Origin: Winogradskya consettensis
GTDB lineage: Bacteria > Actinomycetota > Actinomycetes > Mycobacteriales > Micromonosporaceae
Direction: 5' to 3'
Assembly (NCBI RefSeq): GCF_018332715.1
Contig: NZ_BOQP01000008.1
Coordinates: forward strand, 186,001 to 250,000
Length of the DNA: 64,000 nt
In this document: positions 17,815 to 25,559 of the stretch, piece by piece
How positions within the stretch are numbered: the first letter of the stretch is position 1
Layout: each line of letters opens with the position of its first letter
The notes under the pieces: generated by a model
Told to the model about the DNA's origin: nothing
The model's input: the letters and a program-made list of their open reading frames with translations, nothing else
Databases searched by the model: none
Made by a program: the position numbers and the translations under genes

Positions 17815-17880
17815 CCGGCGGCCCGGGGCGGGAGGACCGGCGGCCCGGGGCGGGAGGACCGGCGGCCCGGGGCGGGAGGA
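17815..17880. repeat. Tandem repeat, three 22-bp units
   Basis: Three exact copies of a 22-bp unit beginning CCGGCGGCCCGGGGCG, followed by a decayed copy at 17881-17900. With the 20-bp repeats it fills most of the LacI-GH42 intergenic region (17704-18161); the rest of that region holds the GH42 promoter and operators. Confidence 0.8.
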
Positions 17881-18052
17881 CCGGCAGCCCGGACCGGCAG
17901 CTCGCACCGGAGGGCCAGCGGGCCGGGGTGGGAGGCCCGGCAGGCCCGGCGGTCCCGGCGGCGGCCCACCTGCGGCCAACGCCGGACAGGGCGACAGGCG
18001 GCCGGACGGGGGAGTGGCAGATGCGGGAGTTGAAGCGAGTGCACGACGGCTA

Positions 18053-18082
18053 TTGACCGCCCGGCGCGGGCGTGTCTAGTGT
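18053..18082 (+). promoter_or_regulatory. Promoter of the GH42 operon
   Basis: Sigma-70-like hexamers TTGACC (18053-18058) and TAGTGT (18077-18082) with an 18-base spacer. The predicted start near 18089 falls inside the first 18-bp operator, which fits simple repression. Confidence 0.6.
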
Positions 18083-18097
18083 GTGCCCGTTCACACA
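18080..18097. promoter_or_regulatory. LacI-type operator 1 of the GH42 operon
   Basis: TGTGTGCCCGTTCACACA, an 18-bp imperfect palindrome overlapping the -10 box and start point. It matches the perfect site 47 bases downstream at the outer half-sites (TGTGTG ... CACACA) and the central CG. Confidence 0.7.
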
Positions 18098-18126
18098 TCC
18101 GTCATCGATGTGTCAGCGCGCGGAAA

Positions 18127-18144
18127 TGTGTGCACGTGCACACA
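18127..18144. promoter_or_regulatory. LacI-type operator 2 of the GH42 operon
   Basis: TGTGTGCACGTGCACACA, a perfect 18-bp palindrome with the central CG typical of LacI-family operators, in the leader 18 bases before the GH42 start codon. Confidence 0.75.
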
Positions 18145-18161
18145 CGGCCAGAAGGACCTCC

Positions 18162-20105
18162 ATGATCCGGCTCGGGTGCGATTACAACTACGAACAGTGG
18201 TCGGCGGATGTGTGGCGCGAGGATATGGCGCTCATGCGTACCGCCGGCATAGATCTTGTGGCTATCAATGTTTTTGGCTGGTCCAGCGTTCAGCCGCGGC
18301 CCGGCGTCTTCGACTTCACCGCGCTCGACGAGATCGTCGGGCTGCTGCACGACAACGAGATCAAGATCAATATGGGTACGGGCACGTCGTCGCCGCCGCC
18401 CTGGCTGACGCATCGCCATCCCGAGGTGTTGCCCGTGACCGCCGATGGCACGACGCGGTTCCCGGGTGGGCGCCAGGCCTGGTGCCCCAGCTCGCCGGTG
18501 TTCCGCGACCATGCCCTTGCCCTGGTCGACGAGATGGCCCGCCGCTACGGCAACCACCCGGCTGTCGACCTGTGGCACATCTCCAACGAGCTGGGCTGCC
18601 ACAACGCGCTCTGCTACTGCGAGAACTCCGCGGCGGCGTTCCGGGAGTGGCTTGCCCGGAAGTACGAGACCGTGGAGAAGCTCAACGAGGCGTGGGGGAC
18701 CGCGTTCTGGAGCCAGCGGTACAGCGACTTCGCCGAGGTCGGGCCGCCGCGGTTGACGCTGTCCGCGCGGAATCCGGCGCAGCTGGTCGACTTCCAGCGG
18801 TTCTCCTCCGACGCGCTGCTGGACCACTACCGCGCCGAGGCCGAGGTGCTGCGCCGGCACTCGGCCGTGCCGGTCACCACGAACTTCATGGTCACCGCGC
18901 ACATCCGGAACCTGGACTACTGGTCGTGGGCGCCCGAGATGGACGTGATCGCCAACGACCACTATCTCGATCACCGGCTCGAGGACCCGGTCGCGGAGCT
19001 GTCGTTCGCCGCGGATCTGACCCGCGGGCTGGCGAAGGGGCGGCCGTGGATGCTGATGGAGCAGGCCACGGGCGCGGTGAACTGGCAGCCGTACAACGTG
19101 GCCAAGGAGCCGGGGCAACTGCTGCGCAACTCGCTGACCCACGTGGCCCGCGGTGCGGACGCGCTCTGCTTCTTCCAGTGGCGGGCATCGGCGCAGGGCA
19201 CCGAGAAGTTCCACTCCGCGATCGTGCCGCACGCGGGGACCGACACGGACCTGTGGCGTGAGGTGCTGGAACTGTCGGCCACCGTGGACCGGCTCGCCGA
19301 CGTGGCCGGGACGACGGTCGAGGCGGACACCGCGCTGATCTTCAGCTGGGAGTCCTGGTGGGCGACCGACACGGAGGCACGGCCGTCGCAGGACGTCACG
19401 TACCTCGATCAGGTGCACCACGCGTACCGTGGCCTGCGCGATCTGGGCGTGACCACCGACGTGGTCGCGCCGGGCGCCGACCTCAGCCGCTATCGCACCG
19501 TCGTCGTGCCCTGCCTGCACATGGTCTCCGACGCCGAGGCCGCCGCGATCACCGATTTCGTGCGGGCGGGCGGCAACGCGGTCGTCACGTTCTACAGCGG
19601 GATCGTCGATCAGGACGACCGGGTCCGGCTCGGCGGTTACCCCGGCGCGTTCCGGGAGCTGCTCGGCGTGGTCACCGAGGAGTTCCAGCCGCTGCTGCCG
19701 GGGCAGGAGATTCCCCTGCACGGCGGGGGCAAGGCCACCGTCTGGACCGAGCGCTTGCGACTCACGACAGCCGAGCCCATCCTCGCGTACGCCCAGAGTC
19801 CGCTGAAAGACGTCCCCGCCGTGACCAGAAACTCGTACGGCGCGGGCCAGGCCTGGTATGTCGCCACCCACCTCGACCACGCCGACCTGCGCACGGTCCT
19901 GCGTGACGCCGTCGGGGCCACCGCCGAGCCGGGCGAGCTCGAAGTCGTCCGGCGCGGGCAGTTCCGCTTCGTCATCAACCACGGCGCGAAGCCGGTCGAG
20001 CACCCGGTCACCGGTCACGAGCTCGTCACCGGCGACCACGTCGACGGGTCGCTGCTCGTGCCCGCCGGCGCCGTACGCGTCGTACGTCTCGGGGAGGCGT
20101 CATGA
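18162..20105 (+). CDS. Beta-galactosidase, GH42 family
   Basis: Cytoplasmic beta-galactosidase of 647 residues that releases galactose from short beta-galactosides such as galactan oligomers. Domain A is a TIM barrel: FGWSSVQPRPGVFDF, then the acid/base Glu143 in HISNELGCHNALCYC (also a zinc-cysteine cluster, C146/C151/C153 with C108), and the nucleophile Glu300 in PWMLMEQATGAVNW. The trimerisation (about 395-600) and C-terminal domains follow. ATG 18162 has an AAGGA ribosome site 5 bases upstream; there is no signal peptide. It leads a four-gene operon with a sugar importer, each gene overlapping the next by 4 bases, controlled by two palindromic operators. Confidence 0.95.
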   Translation: MIRLGCDYNYEQWSADVWREDMALMRTAGIDLVAINVFGWSSVQPRPGVFDFTALDEIVGLLHDNEIKINMGTGTSSPPPWLTHRHPEVLPVTADGTTRFPGGRQAWCPSSPVFRDHALALVDEMARRYGNHPAVDLWHISNELGCHNALCYCENSAAAFREWLARKYETVEKLNEAWGTAFWSQRYSDFAEVGPPRLTLSARNPAQLVDFQRFSSDALLDHYRAEAEVLRRHSAVPVTTNFMVTAHIRNLDYWSWAPEMDVIANDHYLDHRLEDPVAELSFAADLTRGLAKGRPWMLMEQATGAVNWQPYNVAKEPGQLLRNSLTHVARGADALCFFQWRASAQGTEKFHSAIVPHAGTDTDLWREVLELSATVDRLADVAGTTVEADTALIFSWESWWATDTEARPSQDVTYLDQVHHAYRGLRDLGVTTDVVAPGADLSRYRTVVVPCLHMVSDAEAAAITDFVRAGGNAVVTFYSGIVDQDDRVRLGGYPGAFRELLGVVTEEFQPLLPGQEIPLHGGGKATVWTERLRLTTAEPILAYAQSPLKDVPAVTRNSYGAGQAWYVATHLDHADLRTVLRDAVGATAEPGELEVVRRGQFRFVINHGAKPVEHPVTGHELVTGDHVDGSLLVPAGAVRVVRLGEAS

Positions 20106-20962
20106 AGAACAGAGCCGTACCCATCTTCGTCGTGCCCTTCGGGGTGCTCTTCATCGCGTTCTACCTGGTGCCGATCGGGTACGCGGTCGTCCAGTCGCTC
20201 TACAAGGTCGAACGCAGCGGCACGTTCGGGCCCGTCCGCGAGGTCTTCGGCGGTCTCGACCAGTACCAGCGGGTGTTCCAGGACGGCCCGTTCTGGGCGT
20301 CCCTCGGCCGGGTCGCCGCGTTCGGCGTGGTGCAGGTGCCGGTGATGCTCGGGATCGCGCTGATCCTGGCGCTGCTGCTCGACTCCGGCCTCGTCAAGGG
20401 GCGCAGGTTCTTCCGCCTCGCGTTCTTCGTCCCCTACGCGATCCCCGGCGTCATCGCGGCGATCATGTGGGGCTTCCTCTACTCGCCGAACCTGTCCCCG
20501 CTCAAGCCGGTCACCAGCGCGATCGACTTCCTCTCCGCCGACCTCGTGCTCTGGTCCATCGCGAACGTCGTGACCTGGGTCTACGTCGGCTACAACATGC
20601 TGATCATCTACTCGGCGCTGCTCGCCGTCCCGACCGAGGTCTACGAGGCGGCCCGGATGGACGGCGCCGGGCAGTTCCGGATCGCCTGGTCCATCAAGAT
20701 CCCGCTGGTGCTGCCGGCGATCGTGCTGACCACGGTCTTCTCCATCATCGGCACCCTGCAGCTGCTCGCCGAGCCGCAGGTGTTCCGCAGCTTCAGCTCG
20801 GCGGTCACCAGCACGTACACGCCGAACCTGACCGTCTACTCCACCTCGTCGATCCCCAACTTCAACCTGGCCGCGGCGTTCTCGGTGGTGCTGGCCCTGA
20901 CGACGTTCGTCCTCTCGTTCGCCTTCCTCAAGGCGACCCAGCGCCGGAGCGCCGAGCAGTGA
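20102..20962 (+). CDS. Sugar ABC transporter permease (MalF/UgpA type)
   Basis: Permease of 286 residues, started at the ATG overlapping the GH42 stop. Six hydrophobic segments; the EAA loop is VYEAARMDGAGQFRIAWSIKIPLV. It forms the channel with the following permease. Being in the GH42 operon, it should import the beta-galactoside oligomer that GH42 cleaves (inference from context). Confidence 0.92.
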   Translation: MKNRAVPIFVVPFGVLFIAFYLVPIGYAVVQSLYKVERSGTFGPVREVFGGLDQYQRVFQDGPFWASLGRVAAFGVVQVPVMLGIALILALLLDSGLVKGRRFFRLAFFVPYAIPGVIAAIMWGFLYSPNLSPLKPVTSAIDFLSADLVLWSIANVVTWVYVGYNMLIIYSALLAVPTEVYEAARMDGAGQFRIAWSIKIPLVLPAIVLTTVFSIIGTLQLLAEPQVFRSFSSAVTSTYTPNLTVYSTSSIPNFNLAAAFSVVLALTTFVLSFAFLKATQRRSAEQ

Positions 20963-21786
20963 AAAGTCGCGTCGGCGTCATGGCCGTCATGGGTCTGTGC
21001 ACGATCTACTTCCTCGCCCCGATCTGGTGGCTCTTCGTCGGAGCCACCAAGAACAACGACCAGTTCACGGGTACGGCGCCCATGTGGTTCGCCGATTTCC
21101 ACCTGGTCGACAACATCCGCGAGCTGGTGACGTATCGCGACGGCGTGTTCCTGCGCTGGATGCTCAACAGCATCGCGTACACCGGCGGAGCTGCCCTGCT
21201 CGGCACGGTGCTGGCCGCGATGTGCGGTTATGCGCTGGCCAAGTACCGGTTCCGCGGCCGGGAGCTGCTCTTCAACATCGTGCTCAGCGGGGTGCTCGTC
21301 CCGGCCACCGCGCTCGCACTGCCGCTCTTCCTCATCTTCAGCAAGGCGGGAGCGGCGAACACGTTCTGGGCGGTCTTCCTGCCCAGCCTCGTCAACCCGT
21401 TCGGCGTCTACCTGGCGCGGATCTACGCGGCGGCGAGCGTACCCGAGGAATTGCTGGAAGCGGCCCGCATAGATGGCTCCGGCGAGGTCCGGACGTTCTT
21501 CACGGTCTCGACCCGGCTCATGTTCCCGGCCCTCGTCACCATTTTCCTCTTCCATTTCGTCGCGGTCTGGAACAACTTCCTGCTCCCGCTGATCATGCTC
21601 AGCGACGAGCGGCTGTTCCCGGTCACGCTCGGCCTCTACACCTGGAACACCCAGGTCAACCAGGTCCCCGAGCTCCGCGGCCTGGTGATCGTCGGTGCCC
21701 TGCTCTCGATCACCCCGCTGGTGGTCGCTTTCCTTCTCCTCCAACGCTTCTGGCGCAACGGTCTGGGCGCCGGAGCTGTCAAATGA
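20959..21786 (+). CDS. Sugar ABC transporter permease (MalG/UgpE type)
   Basis: Permease of 275 residues; GTG at 20959 overlaps the previous stop (GTGA). The EAA loop is LLEAARIDGSGEVRTFFTVSTRLMFP; the end RFWRNGLGAGAVK is typical of the class. In this operon the binding protein comes last, unlike the alpha-galactoside operon at the window start where it comes before the permeases. Confidence 0.92.
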   Translation: MKSRVGVMAVMGLCTIYFLAPIWWLFVGATKNNDQFTGTAPMWFADFHLVDNIRELVTYRDGVFLRWMLNSIAYTGGAALLGTVLAAMCGYALAKYRFRGRELLFNIVLSGVLVPATALALPLFLIFSKAGAANTFWAVFLPSLVNPFGVYLARIYAAASVPEELLEAARIDGSGEVRTFFTVSTRLMFPALVTIFLFHFVAVWNNFLLPLIMLSDERLFPVTLGLYTWNTQVNQVPELRGLVIVGALLSITPLVVAFLLLQRFWRNGLGAGAVK

Positions 21787-23120
21787 AAGGTGTATCCGTG
21801 CGTCGTCTACTCGCCTCGTTAATCGTTCCGGCCCTCTTCCTCACCGCCTGCTCGTCCAGCGACTCGGACTCCGGCTCCGACGCGTCGGCCGCGGCCTGCG
21901 CGCCGTCGTCGGCCGGGCCGGTCACCCTCACCTACACGTCGTGGATCCCCGGGATCGAGGACGTCGTCAAGGTCTGGAACGCCAAGAACCCGAACATCCA
22001 GGTCAAGGTGCAGACCGGCCCGAACGGCAACGGCGGCACGTACCAGAACTTCTTCAACCAGCTCAAGGCCGGCAACGCCCCCGACCTGGGCCAGATCGAA
22101 TACGACGCGCTGCCCAGCTTCCGGGTGCAGGACGGCCTGGTCGACGTCGGTGCCTGCGACAACGTGGCCAAGGCGAAGGACCAGTTCATCCCCTGGACCT
22201 GGAACCAGGTCAGCTTCGGCGACGCCAAGGGCGCCTGGGGCGTACCCCAGGATGCCGGTCCCATGGCGCTGTTCTACCGCGCCGACCTGTTCGAGAAGAA
22301 CGGCATCGCGATCCCGACGACCTGGGACGAGTACGCCGCCGCAGCCGAGAAGGTCCGCGCCGCCGGCGGCTACATCACCAACTTCTCGCAGAGCGACATC
22401 AACCAGTTCGCCGGGCTCACCTGGCAGGCGGGCGGCCGCTGGTTCGCCAACGACGGCCAGAACTGGACGGTGAACCTCACCGACGACAAGACCACAAAGG
22501 TCGCCGACTACTGGCAGAACCTCATCAGCAAGAAACTCGTCTCCACCGTCCCGCCGTGGACCACCGAATGGGACAACGCCTACAACTCCAGCTCCGCCTG
22601 GACCTGGGTCTCCGCGGTGTGGGGCGCCAACTCCATCGCCAGCGGCGCCCCGAAGACCGCCGGCAAATGGCGCGTAGCCCCGATGCCGCAGTGGACAGCG
22701 GGCGAGAAGTCCGCGGGCAACTGGGGCGGCTCGTCCACGGCCGTCTTCAAGGGCTCGAAGCACCCGTACGAGGCCGCGCAGTTCGCCCTCTGGCTCAACA
22801 CGGACCAGGAGGCCCTCACCCTGCTCAACGAAAAGGCCAACCTCTACCCGGCCACCACCGCGGGCACCAGCCTGCCGGCGCTGTCCAAGGGCGTCGCGTT
22901 CTACGGGGACCAGAAGATCTACGAGGTCTTCGCCCAGGCCTCCACCGAGGTCGCCCCCGACTTCACCTGGGGCCCGACCATGACGGCCACCTACGCCAAC
23001 GCCTCCGACGGCTTCAAGGCCGCGGTGTCGGGCAAGGGCTCCCTCACCGAGGCACTCACCGCCGCCCAGGCCTCCACCATCCAGACCCTGAAGTCCCAGG
23101 CCATCCCGGTCAAGGAATAG
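21783..23120 (+). CDS. Sugar ABC transporter substrate-binding lipoprotein
   Basis: Solute-binding protein of 445 residues (MalE/UgpB class) with lipobox LTAC (Cys23). VTLTYTSWIPGIEDVVKVWNAKNPNI opens the mature domain, and FYRADLFEKNGI and GAWGVPQDAGP are family marks. The ATG at 21783 overlaps the permease stop; a GTG at 21798 preceded by AAAGGTG is a good alternative and would shorten the signal by five residues. It ends the GH42 operon and is followed by a strong hairpin. No ATPase gene is present in the operon. Confidence 0.92.
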   Translation: MKGVSVRRLLASLIVPALFLTACSSSDSDSGSDASAAACAPSSAGPVTLTYTSWIPGIEDVVKVWNAKNPNIQVKVQTGPNGNGGTYQNFFNQLKAGNAPDLGQIEYDALPSFRVQDGLVDVGACDNVAKAKDQFIPWTWNQVSFGDAKGAWGVPQDAGPMALFYRADLFEKNGIAIPTTWDEYAAAAEKVRAAGGYITNFSQSDINQFAGLTWQAGGRWFANDGQNWTVNLTDDKTTKVADYWQNLISKKLVSTVPPWTTEWDNAYNSSSAWTWVSAVWGANSIASGAPKTAGKWRVAPMPQWTAGEKSAGNWGGSSTAVFKGSKHPYEAAQFALWLNTDQEALTLLNEKANLYPATTAGTSLPALSKGVAFYGDQKIYEVFAQASTEVAPDFTWGPTMTATYANASDGFKAAVSGKGSLTEALTAAQASTIQTLKSQAIPVKE

Positions 23121-23132
23121 CCTTCCGCCTCC

Positions 23133-23168
23133 CACCGGCGGCCCGGCTCATTCCCCGGGCCGCCGGTG
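23133..23168. terminator. Bidirectional hairpin terminator after GH42 operon
   Basis: A perfect 14-bp GC-rich stem (CACCGGCGGCCCGG and its complement) with an 8-base loop lies 13 bases after the operon stop, between converging genes. There is no T-run, as usual in actinomycetes. The right arm is inside the last codons of the minus-strand gene. Confidence 0.75.
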
Positions 23169-23474
23169 CAGCAACTCGCGCAACCCGCCCGTCAGCCGCC
23201 GGACCCGCTCATTCTCGGCCACGGTCTGCTCGGCATCGGGCCGGACGATGATGAAGTCGGCGAAATCGCTGATTCTGTCGAAGGCGAGACCGGCATACTT
23301 CAGCACCTCAGCCGGGTCGTCGTCGGTCTCCAGAATGTCGACCACCTGGCGCAACCGGTCGTACCAGGCCATCCGAAAGCCCCGCTCCGCCTCGCGCAGA
23401 ACCAGCTCACGCAGCTCAATCGCGATCGGCACAGCGGCAGCTATGCGTTCCCGTGGTTCGAGTGGCGTCGTCAT
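23148..23474 (-). CDS. Conserved hypothetical protein
   Basis: A 108-residue soluble, mostly helical protein starting at ATG 23474 (MTTPLEPRERIAAAVPIAIELREL). It holds a charged central segment (DILETDDDPAEVLKYAGLAFDRISDFADFIIV) and a basic C-terminus. The frame is open further upstream to 23759 but that part has unlike composition. No family is recognised. The coding pattern (GC-rich third positions, charged helices) makes it more likely real than not. Confidence 0.5.
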   Translation of the reverse strand: MTTPLEPRERIAAAVPIAIELRELVLREAERGFRMAWYDRLRQVVDILETDDDPAEVLKYAGLAFDRISDFADFIIVRPDAEQTVAENERVRRLTGGLRELLHRRPGE

Positions 23475-23711
23475 GGCAGGTGCCGTCCATCCCCCGTCCG
23501 CATCGAAAGCCGTCAGGTGGATGTGCACCTCCGCCTCGCTCCCCGCAGGCTGGGTGGTGAACAAGTCGCCGCACCCGCTCCGCGCTGTCGTCGCTGAGGC
23601 AGAGCGTATTGCCCCACGTCGACCAGCGTCTCGGCCTGGTCGATCGAGACCGATCGGGTGAGCCCCGAGTGGGGCCGCTCGGAAAAGCGTTACAAGCGGC
23701 CCTGAGAAGAA

Positions 23712-24199
23712 ATGATGCTCGGGACAGAGGGGGTCCTGGTGGGGGGAAAGCCGCAGCACTGGCCAGCGGTCGTTGCAGGAGTCGTAGCGCTCCTTGCGGG
23801 AGGCGTTAGCGCTTTCGGTCGGCCAGCGACGCAGGAACGACCGCTCTTCTTGTTGTTGGTGCCTTGTTGCTGGGCCCGTTCATCATCCCGCGCATCGAGA
23901 AGATCTCCGTCAGCGCTGACGCTTTTGAGCTGGCGCTGACCAAGCAGATCGCTGAGCAAGGTGCTCCGGCGACTGCCCAGCTGCTGAACCACTCCGATTT
24001 GGCCAGGCTCACGGAGGCCTACGGTGTGATCCGCGCGACACAGAACGAGCAGTATCACGGCCTGAGGTTGGCGGAGAAGTATTGGTCACGACTCGACCAG
24101 GCGGAGCGGGCAACGATTCGGTCCCTTACCTCTGCTGCGGACTTCGGCGGTGGGCAGACAGCTCGGCGTGTGGTCGCGGACAGGCTGCTGACTAAGTGA
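23712..24199 (+). pseudogene. Two-helix membrane protein gene with a frameshift
   Basis: Two frames together describe one protein. Bases 23712 to about 23815 give an N-terminus with membrane helix 1 (HWPAVVAGVVALLAGGVSAF). From about 23810 the reading moves to another frame that continues GTTALLVVGALLLGPFIIP (helix 2), then IEKISVSADAFELALTKQIAEQGAPATAQLL and a soluble C-terminus ending at 24199. Neither frame alone has a plausible start and both helices. The shift lies around 23807-23835. It may be a true mutation or a base-call error. Function unknown. Confidence 0.6.
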
Positions 24200-24304
24200 G
24201 GCCGGGGCAGGGCTGCTGTTTGACGGCGAGGACCGATGAGGGCGGCTTCGTTGATCGCAAAACTTCGATATGTTGTGGGGACGTCACTCTTCGGAGGTGT
24301 TCCG

Positions 24305-25510
24305 ATGATCGAGCAGCGTGCCCCGATTGACTTTCCCCTGCCGCCGCCGGGGTCGATTTTTCATCCGGGGGTTGAGCTTGCCGAGTTGCAGCGGGATCGG
24401 CCGGTGGCGGAGTTCCGGTTGGCTGACGGGTCGACCGGGTGGCTGGTGACGCGGTACGAGGATGTGCGGACCGTGCTGGTTGATCCGCGGTTCAGCAGGG
24501 CTGAGGCCAACAAGCCGGGTGTGCCTGATCCGGGGCTCGGGCAGGCGACCACCGACTCCATTCTTGGCATGGATCCGCCGGAGCACACGCGGCTGCGGCG
24601 GTTGGTGGCCGGGGCGTTCACCGTGCGGCGGGTGGAGGCGTTGCGGCCCCGGGTGGTGGAGATGGTTGACGAGCTGATCGATCAGCTGGTGAAGCTGGGG
24701 CAGCCCGCCGATCTGGTGGAGAACTTCTCGCTTCCGCTGCCCGTTCAGGTCATCTGCGAGCTGCTCGGGGTGCCGGCCGAGGATCGGCACGAGTTTCATG
24801 GCTGGTCCGATGTCGTGCTGAGCGACTCGACGGCGAAACCGGAGGAGATTCAGGCCGGGTTCGGCCACCTGTCGGCGTACTTTCAGAAGTTGATCGCGGT
24901 GAAGCGGGAGCGGCCCGCCGATGATCTGATGACCGCGTTGATCGCCGCCCGCGACGACCGGGACCGGCTCTCCGAGAGTGAGCTGGTGCGGCTCTGCCTG
25001 ACCGTGCTGATCGCCGGGCATGAGACCACCGCCAACCAGATCAACATGTTCCTGCTGACCCTGCACCAGTTCCCGGACCAGCTGGCCCGGTTGCAGGAGC
25101 GACCGGAGAGCATTCCGCAGGCCGTCGAGGAGCTGATGCGCTTCGTCCAGCTCGGCGCGGGCGGCGTCGGCCTGATCCGGGTGGCGACCGAGGAGGTCGA
25201 ACTGAGCGGCGTACGCCTGCCCGCCGGCTCCGCCATCCTGCCCGTGACCGCTATTGCCAACCGGGACCCCGCGCTGGTGTCCGATCCTGACCGTTTGGAC
25301 ATCCTGCGGTCGAACGGCGCGCATCTCGGCTTCGGCGCGGGTGTCCACCACTGTCTCGGTGCGCAACTGGCGCGCATGGAGTTGCAGGAGGCGTTACGCG
25401 GCCTGCTCGGCCGGCTCCCCTCGTTGCGGATAGACGTGCCGGTCGACGAGCTCCACTTCAAGGAAGGCATGATCGTACGGAGCCTGCACGCGCTCCCCGT
25501 TCGTTGGTGA
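24305..25510 (+). CDS. Cytochrome P450
   Basis: Haem mono-oxygenase of 401 residues. The I-helix oxygen motif is AGHETT (237-242), the ExxR salt bridge is ELMR, and the haem-binding loop is FGAGVHHCLG with Cys350 as the axial ligand. Length and MDPPEHTRLRRLV place it among bacterial class I P450s such as the CYP105/107 groups. ATG 24305 is chosen for its GGAGGTG ribosome site 4 bases upstream; the ATG at 24236 lacks one. No ferredoxin or reductase gene is adjacent and there is no biosynthetic cluster around it, so the substrate is unknown. Confidence 0.93.
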   Translation: MIEQRAPIDFPLPPPGSIFHPGVELAELQRDRPVAEFRLADGSTGWLVTRYEDVRTVLVDPRFSRAEANKPGVPDPGLGQATTDSILGMDPPEHTRLRRLVAGAFTVRRVEALRPRVVEMVDELIDQLVKLGQPADLVENFSLPLPVQVICELLGVPAEDRHEFHGWSDVVLSDSTAKPEEIQAGFGHLSAYFQKLIAVKRERPADDLMTALIAARDDRDRLSESELVRLCLTVLIAGHETTANQINMFLLTLHQFPDQLARLQERPESIPQAVEELMRFVQLGAGGVGLIRVATEEVELSGVRLPAGSAILPVTAIANRDPALVSDPDRLDILRSNGAHLGFGAGVHHCLGAQLARMELQEALRGLLGRLPSLRIDVPVDELHFKEGMIVRSLHALPVRW

Positions 25511-25559
25511 GGCTACGATCCCGGCGGTTTTCACACCGTCCGAGGAGCGTTCGCCTTTC

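Noticed and set aside
17741..17880. CRISPR-like array
   Set aside because: Units are contiguous without spacers and no cas gene is near. The same applies to 36081-36310 and 53311-53437.
16675..17979. Long N-terminal extension of the LacI regulator (434 residues)
   Set aside because: The extra residues are Pro/Gly/Arg translations of 20- and 22-bp DNA repeats; LacI proteins start a few residues before the helix-turn-helix.
24236..24304. Earlier ATG for the P450 gene
   Set aside because: No ribosome site, and the extra 23 residues are unlike P450 N-termini; ATG 24305 has GGAGGTG at the right distance.
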